A stretch of 64,000 nt of DNA from Scytonema hofmannii PCC 7110 (lineage in GTDB: Bacteria > Cyanobacteriota > Cyanobacteriia > Cyanobacteriales > Nostocaceae). Positions 10,591-20,269 of the stretch are shown here, piece after piece. Under the pieces are notes generated by a model. The model saw only the letters and a list, made by a program, of their open reading frames with translations. It searched no databases and was not told the origin of the DNA. The translations under genes and the position numbers were made by a program. Each line of letters begins with the position of its first letter. The stretch's first letter is position 1. Where the stretch lies: positions 9,816,341 to 9,880,340 of the forward strand of contig NZ_KQ976354.1 in assembly GCF_000346485.2 (NCBI RefSeq). The letters are read 5' to 3'.

Positions 10591-11229
10591 TCAACGCCCT
10601 AGATCGTGAAGGGCATTAATTGTGGCTGCACATTGTTTCGTAATGGCTTCCAATTCCTCTTTATCTGTTGAACTAGGAGCATCAATCAACTCACCAATTC
10701 TTACAGTCACTGGAACCGAACGAGGAGTTACAGCTCCTTTTTGCTCAATTTCCTGAGTCCCCCACAAACATACAGGTAAAAGAGGGACTTTTGCCTTACC
10801 AGCAATAAGTGCAGCACCTCGTTTTGGATCTGTAATACGTCCATCAGGGGTACGAGTGCCTTGTAAAAAAACACCTACAGCCCACCCCTCATCCAAATAT
10901 TTTAAGGCAGCACGAATTGCACTGCGATCGGCGCTACCCCGACTGACTGGATAAGCCCCGTACAACTCAATAACTTGTTTTAAAATGGGGATTTTAAAAA
11001 GTTCTTCCTTTGCCATGTAAGCTACAGGACGGCGTACACAATAAGAAACGAGTGGCGGATCGTAGTTACTAGCATGATTGCTTACTACCACAAGTGGTCC
11101 AGTTTGAGGAATGTTTTCAGCACCGTAAATTCGCCCTCGGAAATAGACTTGTAGTATGGGGCTGACTACTGTCCACTTCAAAGCGGAGTAAAGTAACAGA
11201 CTGGCAAATGGTTCGCGGTTTCGAGACAT
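10591..11229 (-). CDS. plsC: 1-acyl-sn-glycerol-3-phosphate acyltransferase
   Basis: The 212-residue protein has the acyltransferase HX4D box NHASNYD (His52, Asp57), the second-motif region YGAYPVSRG, and FLQGTRTPDGR in place of the usual FPEGTRS. It esterifies the sn-2 position of lysophosphatidic acid at the membrane. It is the last gene of a minus-strand run plsX-fabH-fabD-plsC, which links acyl-phosphate formation, chain initiation and phosphatidate synthesis. A second, more divergent PlsC-like gene is at 20730-21449. Confidence 0.88.
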   Translation of the reverse strand: MSRNREPFASLLLYSALKWTVVSPILQVYFRGRIYGAENIPQTGPLVVVSNHASNYDPPLVSYCVRRPVAYMAKEELFKIPILKQVIELYGAYPVSRGSADRSAIRAALKYLDEGWAVGVFLQGTRTPDGRITDPKRGAALIAGKAKVPLLPVCLWGTQEIEQKGAVTPRSVPVTVRIGELIDAPSSTDKEELEAITKQCAATINALHDLGR

Positions 11230-11235
11230 AAAGAA

Positions 11236-11372
11236 GTGGGGAGTAGGGAGTGGGGAGTGGAGAGTGGGGGTAATTGGGTCAGAGGCTGTGAATCAAGATC
11301 GAGAAATTAGTTTGTCTTATTTTTTGTCCTAATTTTCCCTATTCCCTACTCCCTATTCCTTACTCCCTATTT
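11236..11372 (-). repeat. STRR arrays between plsC and fabD
   Basis: GGGGAGTG/GGGAGTAG units (11236-11270) face inverted CCCTACTC/CCCTATTC units (11331-11372), able to pair. The right array runs into the fabD 3' end and supplies its stop codon. Confidence 0.8.
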
Positions 11373-12237
11373 CAGCCGTAGAACGAATATTTTCTAAAAC
11401 TAAACCAGAGCAAGTTCGTTTAATCAAACCAGTCAGAACATTACCTGGTCCAATTTCCACAACTCGCTCAATTCCATTTCCAGGCAATGCCAAGGCAATT
11501 TCTCTCCACCTCACTCCGCCCGTCATTTGTTGCTTTAAACGTTGTTTTAAAACATCTGGATCAGTCGATGGAACTGGGTCTACATTTGATAAGACTGGCA
11601 TTTTTGCTGGTTGAAACTCTACGGAATCAAGCATATGTTGGAACTCAGCCGCAACTTCTGCCATCAGAGGTGAATGAAACGCGCCTGAAACATTGAGGGC
11701 GATCGCACGTTTTGCCTTAACTTGGGACATGACTGCTTGAACAGCTTCTGGAGTCCCAGAAATAACAACCTGTGTGGGGCCGTTGTCATTTGCTAACACT
11801 ACATCCAAATTTTCATCGATCGCTTTTTCCAGTTTTTCTCGGTCAAAATTCATCAATGCTGCCATCATACCACCCGCAGCACTATCCATAAGTTCTGCGC
11901 GATGTTTCACCAGGCGCAACCCATCCGACCACTCGAAGACACCCGCTACATAGAGGGCAATGTATTCTCCCAAACTGTGACCGGCAACTAAATCCGGGCT
12001 ATACTTTTCTTGCAAAATATCAGCAAGTATGCTTTCTACCACGTACAGGCAAGGTTGAGTGTAGAGGGTGCGAGATAGCTTCTCCTCATTTGTTTGGCAA
12101 ATTTCAACGACAGACCAACCCAAAATACTTTCAGCTTGGGCAAACTTTTCTTTTGCAGATGGTAGATTTAGTAAGTCTATTCCCATACCCAAGGATTGCG
12201 AACCTTGTCCGGGAAATATCCATGCGGTTTTTGTCAT
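11353..12237 (-). CDS. fabD: Malonyl-CoA:ACP transacylase
   Basis: The 294-residue enzyme transfers malonyl from CoA to acyl carrier protein. GQGSQ is at residues 10-14, and the nucleophile Ser88 lies in AGHSLGEY. The catalytic His is in SGAFHSPLM (about residue 198), and the FabD-type QMTGGVRWRE segment is present. The last residues (IGSKE) and TAG stop are read from an STRR array of GGGAGTA-type units, so the tail is repeat-derived. It follows fabH in the plsX-fabH-fabD-plsC run. Confidence 0.93.
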   Translation of the reverse strand: MTKTAWIFPGQGSQSLGMGIDLLNLPSAKEKFAQAESILGWSVVEICQTNEEKLSRTLYTQPCLYVVESILADILQEKYSPDLVAGHSLGEYIALYVAGVFEWSDGLRLVKHRAELMDSAAGGMMAALMNFDREKLEKAIDENLDVVLANDNGPTQVVISGTPEAVQAVMSQVKAKRAIALNVSGAFHSPLMAEVAAEFQHMLDSVEFQPAKMPVLSNVDPVPSTDPDVLKQRLKQQMTGGVRWREIALALPGNGIERVVEIGPGNVLTGLIKRTCSGLVLENIRSTAEIGSKE

Positions 12238-12446
12238 TTAATCATTCAGTCAGTAGTTAGTGGCGTAGGACAGGCGTCTCGCCTGTCATCGTTAGTGGTT
12301 AGTGGTTAACTAAGCTAAAAATGCTTTAACTTGCACAACCTCATTAAACCTAACTATGAGTAGGATGGGAGTCTCCGCCCGCCCTACTATGTAAATTAAA
12401 AGCATAACAGCTTACTAAGCACTAACTACTCACTACTCACTAATAT
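12238..12446 (-). repeat. Repeat-rich spacer between fabH and fabD
   Basis: This contains a palindrome ACAGGCGTCTCGCCTGT near 12270-12286, the GGGAGTCTCCGCCCGCCCTAC interspersed type near 12365-12386, and CACTAACTACTCACTACTC runs next to the fabH stop. No gene is seen. Confidence 0.65.
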
Positions 12447-13439
12447 TTACCGAGACCATCGAAAGATCGCGGCACCCCAAGTGAGACCTGCTCCAAAACC
12501 GGAGGCGGCTATAATGTCACTGGGTTTGATTTTACCTTGTCGTACTGCTTCGTCTAAAGCTAGAGGGATAGAGGCAGCAGAAGTATTACCGTAGTTAGCA
12601 AGATTGCTAAGAACTTTGTCTTTTGGAATGTTCATGCGATCGGCAACAGCATCTAGAATACGCTGGTTTGCCTGATGTAACAAAAGCCAGTCTATCTCGT
12701 CAACACAAAGGGAGGCACGGAATAAAGCTTTATCAATCACTTCGGGTACTTTTTGTACGGCAAAGCGATAGACTTCTTTGCCGTTCATTGAGATCGGCAT
12801 AAAGCTTCCTTTTCCAACACTGATACCCTGAGTTAGGTCTAAATTGCTAGCTTTGTATGCAAGATTCAGGCAATTATTCTGAGTCCCATCGCTTCTGAGT
12901 TCAAATCCCAGCAAGCCGTCTGTTTCATTGGCTTGCATGACAACTGCTCCTGCGCCATCCCCGAACAATACACACGTGCCACGGTCTTGCCAATCTACCC
13001 AACGAGATAGGATATCTGCCCCTATTAACAGTACGTTTTGATAAACTCCGGTTCTAATATATTGGGCAGCCGTGACAAGTCCAAATACGAAGCCGGAACA
13101 AGCTGCTGTCAAATCAAAAGCGACTGCACTGGTAGCTCCCAGTGCTGCTTGAATTCTACAAGCGGTGCCAAACAAGTCATCGGGGGTAGAAGTCGCCAGC
13201 AAAATCAAATCCAAGTCTTGCGGATTGATTTGAGCCATTGCGATCGCCTGACGACTAGCAGCAACCGCTAAATCAGTTAAAGATTCACCAGGATTTGCCA
13301 ATCGACGTTGACGAATTCCCGTTCTTGTGCTTATCCACTCATCTGATGTTTCAACCAGTGCGGTTAGTGCCTGGTTATCCAGGAAAGCAGTCGGCACTGC
13401 CGAACCACTTCCTGTGATTGCTATTCCTAAATTTTGCAC
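12447..13439 (-). CDS. fabH: Beta-ketoacyl-ACP synthase III
   Basis: The 330-residue condensing enzyme starts fatty-acid synthesis by joining acetyl-CoA and malonyl-ACP. The catalytic triad is visible: Cys114 ([12 protein letters not shown]), His in [10 protein letters not shown] (about 256) and Asn in NYGNTSAAS (about 286). The C-terminal [15 protein letters not shown] block is typical, and the length is normal. It lies between plsX and fabD, with STRR-containing spacers of about 120 and 210 bp on either side. Confidence 0.95.
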   Translation of the reverse strand: MQNLGIAITGSGSAVPTAFLDNQALTALVETSDEWISTRTGIRQRRLANPGESLTDLAVAASRQAIAMAQINPQDLDLILLATSTPDDLFGTACRIQAALGATSAVAFDLTAACSGFVFGLVTAAQYIRTGVYQNVLLIGADILSRWVDWQDRGTCVLFGDGAGAVVMQANETDGLLGFELRSDGTQNNCLNLAYKASNLDLTQGISVGKGSFMPISMNGKEVYRFAVQKVPEVIDKALFRASLCVDEIDWLLLHQANQRILDAVADRMNIPKDKVLSNLANYGNTSAASIPLALDEAVRQGKIKPSDIIAASGFGAGLTWGAAIFRWSR

Positions 13440-13454
13440 TCCGGCATCTCCTTA

Positions 13455-13557
13455 AACAGTGACCAGTGACCAGTGACCAGTGACCAGTCATTAATCATTT
13501 GTCCTTTGTCAATTGTCCAGAGTCATTACAAATGACAAAGAACAATTGACAAATGAC
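13455..13557 (-). repeat. STRR hairpin between plsX and fabH
   Basis: CCAGTGA heptamers (13458-13488) are followed by CATTTGTCCTTTGTCAATTG and its near-complement CAATTGACAAATGACATTT, giving an inverted repeat that could fold in the mRNA between plsX and fabH. Confidence 0.75.
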
Positions 13558-13559
13558 AT

Positions 13560-14585
13560 TTAGCCACTTTCTTGCTGAACGCTTTGATATTGGGACTGAA
13601 TTCTTTGTAGCACTTGGTTGTTGACAGCTTCTTTTGCCATACGAATTGCATTAAAAATCGAAGGTGCCTGGGAACTACCGTGGCTGATAATACAAATTCC
13701 TCCTACCCCCAAAAGTAAAGCACCCCCATGTTCGGCATGATCCACTCGCTGCTTAATCCTTCTGAGATTTGGTTTTAAAATAGCTGTACCAATTTGACCG
13801 CGCACTCCTTGGGGTAATTCTTCCCGCATAATCTGCAGCATAATCTCCCCAACAGCTTCGGCAAACTTTAACAACACGTTACCCACAAATCCGTCACAGA
13901 CAATTACGTCAAAATGACCTGAGAGGACATCACGCCCTTCGGCATTACCAATAAAAGTAATTTGCGTCTTTTCCTTTAGTAATTGATGGGCGCGTACAGC
14001 AGCGTCATTGCCTTTGCAGTCTTCTTCACCGATATTTAATAAACCTACTTTAGGTTCTGGAGTCCCCAAAACATATTGACTGTATATAGACCCCATAACC
14101 GCAAACTGTTCTAAAAATTTTGGACGGCAATCCACGTTTGCGCCCACATCAAGGACTAGCACTGGCTTGCCTGCTACCATTGTGGGAAAAACCGCACCAA
14201 TTGCCGGACGGTCAATTCCTGGTAGTCGTCCCAAGCGCAGCAAAGCTGCTGCCATCGCTGCTCCAGAGTGTCCGGCAGAAACGACAGCATCTGCTTGCTG
14301 TTTTTTCACCAAATCCATGGCCACATTGATGGAAGCCTTCGGTTTGCGCCTAATAGCGCTTAAAGGCTCCTCATCCATTGCGATCGCTTCTTCAGCAGTC
14401 ACGATTTCAACATGCGCCAGATTGGTCTTTGGCGGCAGTTTGCTTTCAATTTGTTGGGGATCGCCCACCAACAGTACTTCTACACCTAATTCTTCTCGTG
14501 CTCGCAGAGCGCCTGCGACGATTTCATTAGGTGCATGATCCCCTCCCATTGCGTCAATTGCGATCCGCACGCAAGTCGATCCCAT
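13560..14585 (-). CDS. plsX: Phosphate acyltransferase PlsX
   Basis: The 341-residue enzyme makes acyl-phosphate from acyl-ACP for the PlsX/PlsY route. Family blocks are RIAIDAMGGDHAP at the N-terminus, DAVVSAGHSGAAMAAAL, VLDVGANVDCRP, NIGEEDCKGN and VCDGFVGNVLLKF. The start ATG at 14585 could be preceded by a promoter in the 14600-14640 region. It is first in the plsX-fabH-fabD-plsC run, a conserved arrangement in cyanobacteria. Confidence 0.95.
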   Translation of the reverse strand: MGSTCVRIAIDAMGGDHAPNEIVAGALRAREELGVEVLLVGDPQQIESKLPPKTNLAHVEIVTAEEAIAMDEEPLSAIRRKPKASINVAMDLVKKQQADAVVSAGHSGAAMAAALLRLGRLPGIDRPAIGAVFPTMVAGKPVLVLDVGANVDCRPKFLEQFAVMGSIYSQYVLGTPEPKVGLLNIGEEDCKGNDAAVRAHQLLKEKTQITFIGNAEGRDVLSGHFDVIVCDGFVGNVLLKFAEAVGEIMLQIMREELPQGVRGQIGTAILKPNLRRIKQRVDHAEHGGALLLGVGGICIISHGSSQAPSIFNAIRMAKEAVNNQVLQRIQSQYQSVQQESG

Positions 14586-15342
14586 TGCTCAGAGCTTCTA
14601 GAAACCTTACAAATTTTACCAGATGCCTCTCCTGAAGGATGAAGGATAAAGGGTAAAGAACTTGGGTCTTGGGTCTTGGGTCTTAGGTCTTAGGCTAAAT
14701 GCAGAAAAATTGTAGGAGGCTTTTCAATCCCCAAACAACTTTTGGTAGTCATTTGCAAGTACCTAGTACCCCAGTACCGAATCCCTTTCATTCTTCATAC
14801 TTTATCCTTCATACTTTCTTCGAGGTTCTGCCAAGCCCAACATAACATGAATTACACCCGTTACTACGACCGTGAAATTACGGCGATCGCTGCACTCATT
14901 GGGAATTGGGAATTGGGAATTGGGCATGGAGCATTGTAAAAGATATTCAATTCCTGATGCCCATTGCCCATTCCCCAAAATCCAAAATCCAAAAATTGCC
15001 TGATTGAGAAGTTGGCTGTGTGAAAATATCAGATAGATAAAACCGAGTCAATAGCTCAAGTGTGTAGATCCACGTGGGCGGCTTTTTAAAGAGTAGAGTA
15101 GGGTGGGATGAAGTGTGAAGTATAAATTTTTCATCCTTCATCCTTTTTCATTAAAAAGTAAAATAGGGTAACTCTAAGATCGGAAAATACAAATAATAGG
15201 GTTCTGCTTCCTACAAAAACTTTGCGATCCAACCCACTTTTGCAATGGAACATTAGCGGTTATCATGGCTCAGTACATAGCAAAAATGAGTCAACAGTAA
15301 ACTTACGAAACATTGAGTAGCATATAAAACAAAGGAAACCGG
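14586..15342. repeat. 757-bp spacer with several STRR arrays
   Basis: Divergent promoter region between plsX and the carboxypeptidase gene. It holds TTGGGTC/TTAGGTC heptamers (14661-14694), a GGGAATT array (14899-14925), an inverted CCCCAAAATCCAAAATCCAAAA run (14975-14995), and ATCCTTCATAC-type runs. Short open frames here are repeat-derived and not convincing genes. Confidence 0.7.
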
Positions 15343-16683
15343 ATGCTGGAATTATTTAGTTCAGGGTTAATTTCCATTTGGCTAGAGATGGCAGGTGTAC
15401 AGGTTAAACCTACAGATGTATTGGATATACTAGCTTGGCAAAGTAGCCCTGGCTTAGTTCTTGCCCCCGATCCAAATCCATCTGGCAGTGCCATTGTGCA
15501 GCAGTATCTTAAGGGACTGCAAACATTAAAACTCGTCACCACACCAGAGCAAACACAAAATCAGGGGATTTGGCTTCAGTCAGGACCTATCCTCATGGCT
15601 AACCATCAAGGTACAACGCCTCTACCTGCTGCTTCCTTAACCAAAATAGCCACTTCATTAGCTGCACTCACAACACTCGGACCAAACCATCAATTTCATA
15701 CTTTAGTAAGTACCACAGGATCGTTACAAAATGGTGTCTTACAGGGTGATTTGATCGTAACAGGCGGTGGCGATCCGTTGTTTGTTTGGGAAGAAGCGAT
15801 CGCTCTTGGCAACAGTCTCAACCAAATGGGGATTAAGCGTATTACGGGCAATTTGATAATTAATGGCAATTTTGCGATGAATTTTCAGCGCAACCCACTG
15901 ATTGCAGGACAAATGCTCAGACAAGCTATCAATTCTGCCACTTGGTCTCGTGCTATCTCTTTCCAGCATTCACTGATGGCTAAAGGGACTCTCAAACCTC
16001 AAGTGACTATTGCCGGACAGGTGAAATTATTAGCACAAGATGTTGCATTTTTTCAAAATCCCCAACAAACCTTATTATTGCGTCACCGTTCGCTGCCATT
16101 GAGGCAAATCATCAAAGAAATGAACGTTTTCAGCAATAATGAAATGGCAGAAATGTTGGCTGATGCCGTTGGGGGAGCATACGTTGTACAATCGAAAGCC
16201 GCGAGACTCGCAAGAGTTCCTCAGTCGGAAATTCAATTAATTAACGGTTCTGGACTTGGACAAGAAAACCGCATTTCTCCTAGAGCCGCTTGTGCTATGT
16301 TAATGGCAATTCAAAAGGAAGCTTTTGCCCACCAGCTCACTGTAGCTGATTTCTTCCCAACTGCAGGGTTTGACAATCGTGGAACACTTCATTCCAGACA
16401 CCTTCCGGCGGCGACTGTCATGAAAACTGGTACTCTGCGGGATGTCAGTGCTTTAGCCGGAGTTGTACCGACACGCGATCGCGGTTTGGTCTGGTTTGCC
16501 ATTATCAATCGCGGTTACACCGTACCAGCTTTTCGCACCGGACAAGATCAATTCTTGCAAACTCTTGTCAAGCAATTACAGGTCGCTCCAGCCATACCCG
16601 CTAGCCTAACACCCCATACAGCTACCAGCACATTACCCCAATTTGGTGCAGCCAATCGGAATGAGATGGTGTATGGAGGTTAG
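15343..16683 (+). CDS. dacB: D-alanyl-D-alanine carboxypeptidase/endopeptidase (PBP4-like, S13)
   Basis: The 446-residue protein carries the penicillin-binding motifs of family S13: SxxK as Ser98-Leu-Thr-Lys101 (AASLTKIATS), SxN as SNNEMAEML (about 267) and KTG in MKTGTLRDVSAL (about 365). It trims or cleaves peptidoglycan peptides in the periplasm. A good AAAGGA Shine-Dalgarno sequence precedes the ATG at 15343. The N-terminus is not a classical signal peptide (LELFSSGLISIWLEMAG), which is odd for a periplasmic enzyme. It converges with the LptC-like gene, with 4 bp between stops. Confidence 0.88.
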   Translation: MLELFSSGLISIWLEMAGVQVKPTDVLDILAWQSSPGLVLAPDPNPSGSAIVQQYLKGLQTLKLVTTPEQTQNQGIWLQSGPILMANHQGTTPLPAASLTKIATSLAALTTLGPNHQFHTLVSTTGSLQNGVLQGDLIVTGGGDPLFVWEEAIALGNSLNQMGIKRITGNLIINGNFAMNFQRNPLIAGQMLRQAINSATWSRAISFQHSLMAKGTLKPQVTIAGQVKLLAQDVAFFQNPQQTLLLRHRSLPLRQIIKEMNVFSNNEMAEMLADAVGGAYVVQSKAARLARVPQSEIQLINGSGLGQENRISPRAACAMLMAIQKEAFAHQLTVADFFPTAGFDNRGTLHSRHLPAATVMKTGTLRDVSALAGVVPTRDRGLVWFAIINRGYTVPAFRTGQDQFLQTLVKQLQVAPAIPASLTPHTATSTLPQFGAANRNEMVYGG

Positions 16684-16687
16684 TCAA

Positions 16688-17896
16688 TTAATTACTCTTC
16701 AACTCTTTTGGCATAATCTCTGTTACAACTCTATCATTTGAGTTGCCACCTCTAACTTCAATCGTTTCTGCTTGAATATTGCCAGTAGCTTGTTGACCCT
16801 TGAAAGCTAAGGGGGGATCGATTTGTCGGTAAACTACATCACCCTGTCCTTCAACTAATTTCTTATCAAGATACCAAGTGAGATTGTTAGATTTCAGAGA
16901 TTGACGGCGTTCCCCAACAGCGTAAACATCTCCTGCTAGGTAAACTGTTTTCTCTTGTATCTTCATCTCTCCTCTGTTAGCTGTTACTCTCACATTTTCT
17001 TCTCTATGGAATACCTGTACGGGAGCGTTTGCGGTCACAATTTCCGCGTTCAAGTTCCAGGTCATCTCATTACTAGCTACCTGTACGGGTGGATCTAGTA
17101 GTTCTACTTGAGCATTTTTCTTAATAGTGGCAATCTTAGTTTTTAAGTTAACTTCAGCAGAATCTCCTCTTCCTCGGTCGGTTACTTGGTTGTTCTTGTA
17201 GCGGTTGATTTGCATGGGACGATCGCCTATCAGTTTTTCCTCTTTGATTTTCCAAATCAAATGCTCGGTTCGCATTTGCATAACCGGATCGACTGATTGT
17301 GCTACGACTCCTCCAGAAAAGTCCACGTGCTGTTCGCGAGTTTTCACTCTTGCTTCCTGCGCCACTGCTTGCAGTTGCTTGTGCGTTCCATGGATGTTGT
17401 TACGAACAATCAGCAAATCTTCTTTAGGTCGCCATTCTAATTCGTTACCTTGCAATACCACACCGTTGAGAGGATCTGTAGCAACAATTTTTCCCTTTAG
17501 AAAGAGTTGCTTGCCATCTTGTTCAATATCTGCTTGCTGTGCTTGTACTTGGTATACTACTTTACCATCTTGATACAGTTCGGCGTAAGGGCTTTCTGCT
17601 TCACCAATTTGTTTATCTTTTGTATATTTTGCTTGTTTAGCAATCACTTTCCAAATAGGTCGTCCCAGTTCATCCGCCTGCAATAAGGAAACGCCAATAA
17701 AAGTCAAGTTACTTTCCTTAGCATTTGATGGAGGATTCTGGATCGGGGGTTTATCAACCACGTTAGATTGTCCCCCTCCACAGGCAACTAGGCTAATTGT
17801 TATGAGCCAGAGGAGGGAGAAAAAGATGGAGGGAGTGAGAGAGTGAGGGAGAAAATTCCCCCTTGTCTCACCTTGTCTATTTTCTTTTTGATTCAT
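16688..17896 (-). CDS. lptC: LptC-like lipoprotein (LPS export periplasmic component)
   Basis: The 402-residue protein has a lipoprotein signal peptide (hydrophobic IFFSLLWLITISLVAC with Cys at the cleavage site), then an LptC domain and OstA/LptA-like beta repeats (DIEQDGKQLFLKGKIVATD, NRGEMKIQEKTVYLAGDV). LptC/LptA proteins bridge lipopolysaccharide from inner to outer membrane. It is longer than enterobacterial LptC, as usual in cyanobacteria. The residues before the hydrophobic core (GNFLPHSLTPS) are encoded by a CTCACTCC repeat. Its ATG overlaps the stop of the LabA-like gene by one base (TAATG), suggesting translational coupling. Confidence 0.8.
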   Translation of the reverse strand: MNQKENRQGETRGNFLPHSLTPSIFFSLLWLITISLVACGGGQSNVVDKPPIQNPPSNAKESNLTFIGVSLLQADELGRPIWKVIAKQAKYTKDKQIGEAESPYAELYQDGKVVYQVQAQQADIEQDGKQLFLKGKIVATDPLNGVVLQGNELEWRPKEDLLIVRNNIHGTHKQLQAVAQEARVKTREQHVDFSGGVVAQSVDPVMQMRTEHLIWKIKEEKLIGDRPMQINRYKNNQVTDRGRGDSAEVNLKTKIATIKKNAQVELLDPPVQVASNEMTWNLNAEIVTANAPVQVFHREENVRVTANRGEMKIQEKTVYLAGDVYAVGERRQSLKSNNLTWYLDKKLVEGQGDVVYRQIDPPLAFKGQQATGNIQAETIEVRGGNSNDRVVTEIMPKELKSN

Positions 17897-18540
17897 TACT
17901 GCTCTTGAATTTCCAAGTGAGTGTCACTCTCTCTAGGTTCTTCCAAAAAACCCATACCTGCTGATAATGGTCGATAAGGATAGCTTTGGCGGGGTGTTTT
18001 TTGAATATCTTCTTTGACTGCTTCTAAATCAATATAGCGATCGCTAACGTTAATTAAGCTATCACTCGTCATCGATCGCAAGCTCACGACTTCTACTCGG
18101 ACACCACGGTAACTCACAGAATTAACTGCATATGCCAGATCTCCATCTCCACTGACTAGCACTGCTGTATCATATGAATCTACTAAAGCCATCATATCTA
18201 CAGCTATTTCTACATCCAAGTTAGCTTTTTTCGAGCCATCCGGTAGCTGTACCAAATCTTTAGCAATCACTCTGTAACCGTTACGTCGCATCCATAGTAA
18301 AAAACCTTGTTGCTTTTCGTTAGTTCGGTCTACTCCGGTGTAGAAAAAAGCCCGCAGGAGTCTAGAACCTCCTGTTAGCCTGCATAGAAGTTTTGTGTAA
18401 TCAATTTCAATTCCCAGTTGTAGTGCAGCATAAAATAAATTTGAGCCATCTATAAATATAGCTACACGACCTCGATTTTCCAAAACTTGTTCCGGTGTAA
18501 ATATTGAGTCGTTTTCTAGATTATTCAACATTGTTGTCAT
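17896..18540 (-). CDS. LabA-like NYN domain protein
   Basis: The 214-residue protein is a PIN-like NYN domain: FIDGSNLF, the central DVEIAVDMMAL, and VSGDGDLAYAV give the conserved acidic residues. LabA of Synechococcus acts in circadian output from KaiC, and other NYN proteins are RNases or RNA-binding. Which applies here cannot be decided from sequence. The C-terminus ends with an acidic tail. It overlaps the lptC-like gene start by one base, so the two are probably one operon. Confidence 0.85.
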   Translation of the reverse strand: MTTMLNNLENDSIFTPEQVLENRGRVAIFIDGSNLFYAALQLGIEIDYTKLLCRLTGGSRLLRAFFYTGVDRTNEKQQGFLLWMRRNGYRVIAKDLVQLPDGSKKANLDVEIAVDMMALVDSYDTAVLVSGDGDLAYAVNSVSYRGVRVEVVSLRSMTSDSLINVSDRYIDLEAVKEDIQKTPRQSYPYRPLSAGMGFLEEPRESDTHLEIQEQ

Positions 18541-18667
18541 ACCTCTTTTTTATTGATGTAATAATTGATACTGATTTTTCCAGATCTACAAGATAGGGTG
18601 GTTTATGATAATTTTTCAGGACTAATAAATTTAGTCCCGATAAATTAGAAAAAGAAACTTGAAACAA

Positions 18668-20269
18668 CTAATCGTTTTTAGGTAGTTCTATGCGCTTAAA
18701 AATTGGTTTTGGTTCACCCAGCTTTTGTTGGGCTGAGAGTACACCCCATGTTCCATGAATTGAAAAAGGAGCAGCTATTGAAGTTTTTATTTGTTCGTTA
18801 AAATTTATTCCAAAGCCCAGTTGCTGGTATATATCGCTACTAATACTTGGAATAATGGGAGATAGAAGATAGGCAGCTAGTCTCACTGATTCAAGAACTG
18901 CATAAAGCACTTGTTCTACTGCTTGTTGCTTTCCTTGTTTATATAACGACCAAGGTGCTTGTTCATCAATAAACTTGTTGCTAACTTGTACTAGCAGAAG
19001 TACAGCCTCGCAAGCTTGATTGAACGCGAGTGCTTCATAAGCATTGCGAACCTGTTCTCCGAGATGCAAACCGATGGATTTCAAAGGATGATCCGACGAT
19101 ATATCATCATTCGCTATCGATGGAAGATTTCCGGCACAGTATTTCTTCACCATATTCAAAGTGCGGTTTAACAAATTACCTAAATCATTTGCCAAATCTG
19201 CATTTAGAATATTAATGAATCTACTTTCATTAAAGTCGCCATCCTTGCCGAATTCGATTTCCTTAAGAAAGTAATAACGAACTGCATCACTACCATAACG
19301 CCCAACCAATGCCACTGGATCGAGAGTGTTACCCAAAGATTTACCCATTTTTTGACCATTCTTAGTCAAAAAACCATGTCCAAAGACTCTGTCTGGTAAA
19401 GGTAAACCCCCTGACATGAGCATTGCAGGCCAATACACTGCATGAAAGCGGAGAATATCTTTACCAATCAGATGTAAGTTGACTGGCCACCATTTGGCTG
19501 TAGCATTCTCTAAAGTTGGTTCGTCTTCGGGTTCTAGCAGTGCAGTTACGTAACCTAGTAAAGCATCAAACCAGACATAAAGGGTGTGATTGGGGTCAGA
19601 TGGTACTGGAAAACCCCAGTCAACGTTGATACGTGAAATAGAGAAATCCTGCAAACCCCCCTCGACAAAATTCAGAACCTCATTTCTCCGGCTTGTCGGT
19701 TGGATAAAATCTGGTCGGGACGCGTAAAGTGCTTGTAGTTGAGTTTGATATTTAGATAACCGGAAGAAATAGTTTTGCTCACCCCGCCACTCCACCTCTT
19801 TATTAGTATGAATGGGACAGCGGTGACCCTCTAACAATTCTCTTTCTTCTTTAAATTCCTCACAAGATACGCAGTACCAACCTTTTTGTTGTCCCTGGTA
19901 AATGTCACCCGATTTCCATACTCGCTCGAAGAACTCTTTGACGATGAGTTCGTGGCGAGGTGAGGTTGTCCGAATAAAGCGATCGTACTGAATGTCGAGC
20001 AACTTCCACAAAGAGACAAAACCAAGGGACATTTCATCAGAAAAGCTTTGGGGCGATCGTCCTTTACTTTCTGCTGTGCGCTGAATTTTTTGTCCGTGTT
20101 CGTCTGTACCCGTAATCAGCAAAGCACGACGTCCCAACAGTCTCTGAAATCTCACCACCGCGTCTGCTGCTATCGTTGTGTAAGCACTGCCAATGTGAGG
20201 CAAATCGTTTACATAGTACAGTGGTGTTGTGAGTGCAAACGTCTTTTCTGTTTTATTTACTTGATTCAT
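18668..20269 (-). CDS. metG: Methionyl-tRNA synthetase
   Basis: The 533-residue class I synthetase charges tRNA-Met. The HIGH motif is HIGS (residues 25-28) after LTTPLYYVNDLP, and KMSKS appears as KMGKSLGNTL (about 303). A zinc-knuckle-like CVSCEEFKEE...CPIH sits in the connective region. The protein ends after the anticodon-binding domain without the C-terminal EMAP/tRNA-binding module of E. coli MetG, which is usual in cyanobacteria. It is separated from the labA-like gene by about 130 bp. Confidence 0.95.
   Translation of the reverse strand: MNQVNKTEKTFALTTPLYYVNDLPHIGSAYTTIAADAVVRFQRLLGRRALLITGTDEHGQKIQRTAESKGRSPQSFSDEMSLGFVSLWKLLDIQYDRFIRTTSPRHELIVKEFFERVWKSGDIYQGQQKGWYCVSCEEFKEERELLEGHRCPIHTNKEVEWRGEQNYFFRLSKYQTQLQALYASRPDFIQPTSRRNEVLNFVEGGLQDFSISRINVDWGFPVPSDPNHTLYVWFDALLGYVTALLEPEDEPTLENATAKWWPVNLHLIGKDILRFHAVYWPAMLMSGGLPLPDRVFGHGFLTKNGQKMGKSLGNTLDPVALVGRYGSDAVRYYFLKEIEFGKDGDFNESRFINILNADLANDLGNLLNRTLNMVKKYCAGNLPSIANDDISSDHPLKSIGLHLGEQVRNAYEALAFNQACEAVLLLVQVSNKFIDEQAPWSLYKQGKQQAVEQVLYAVLESVRLAAYLLSPIIPSISSDIYQQLGFGINFNEQIKTSIAAPFSIHGTWGVLSAQQKLGEPKPIFKRIELPKND

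Noticed and set aside
14167-14538. 123-residue plus-strand open frame opposite plsX
   Set aside because: Antisense to a full-length conserved gene, with low-complexity Ala/Ser composition and no homology pattern.
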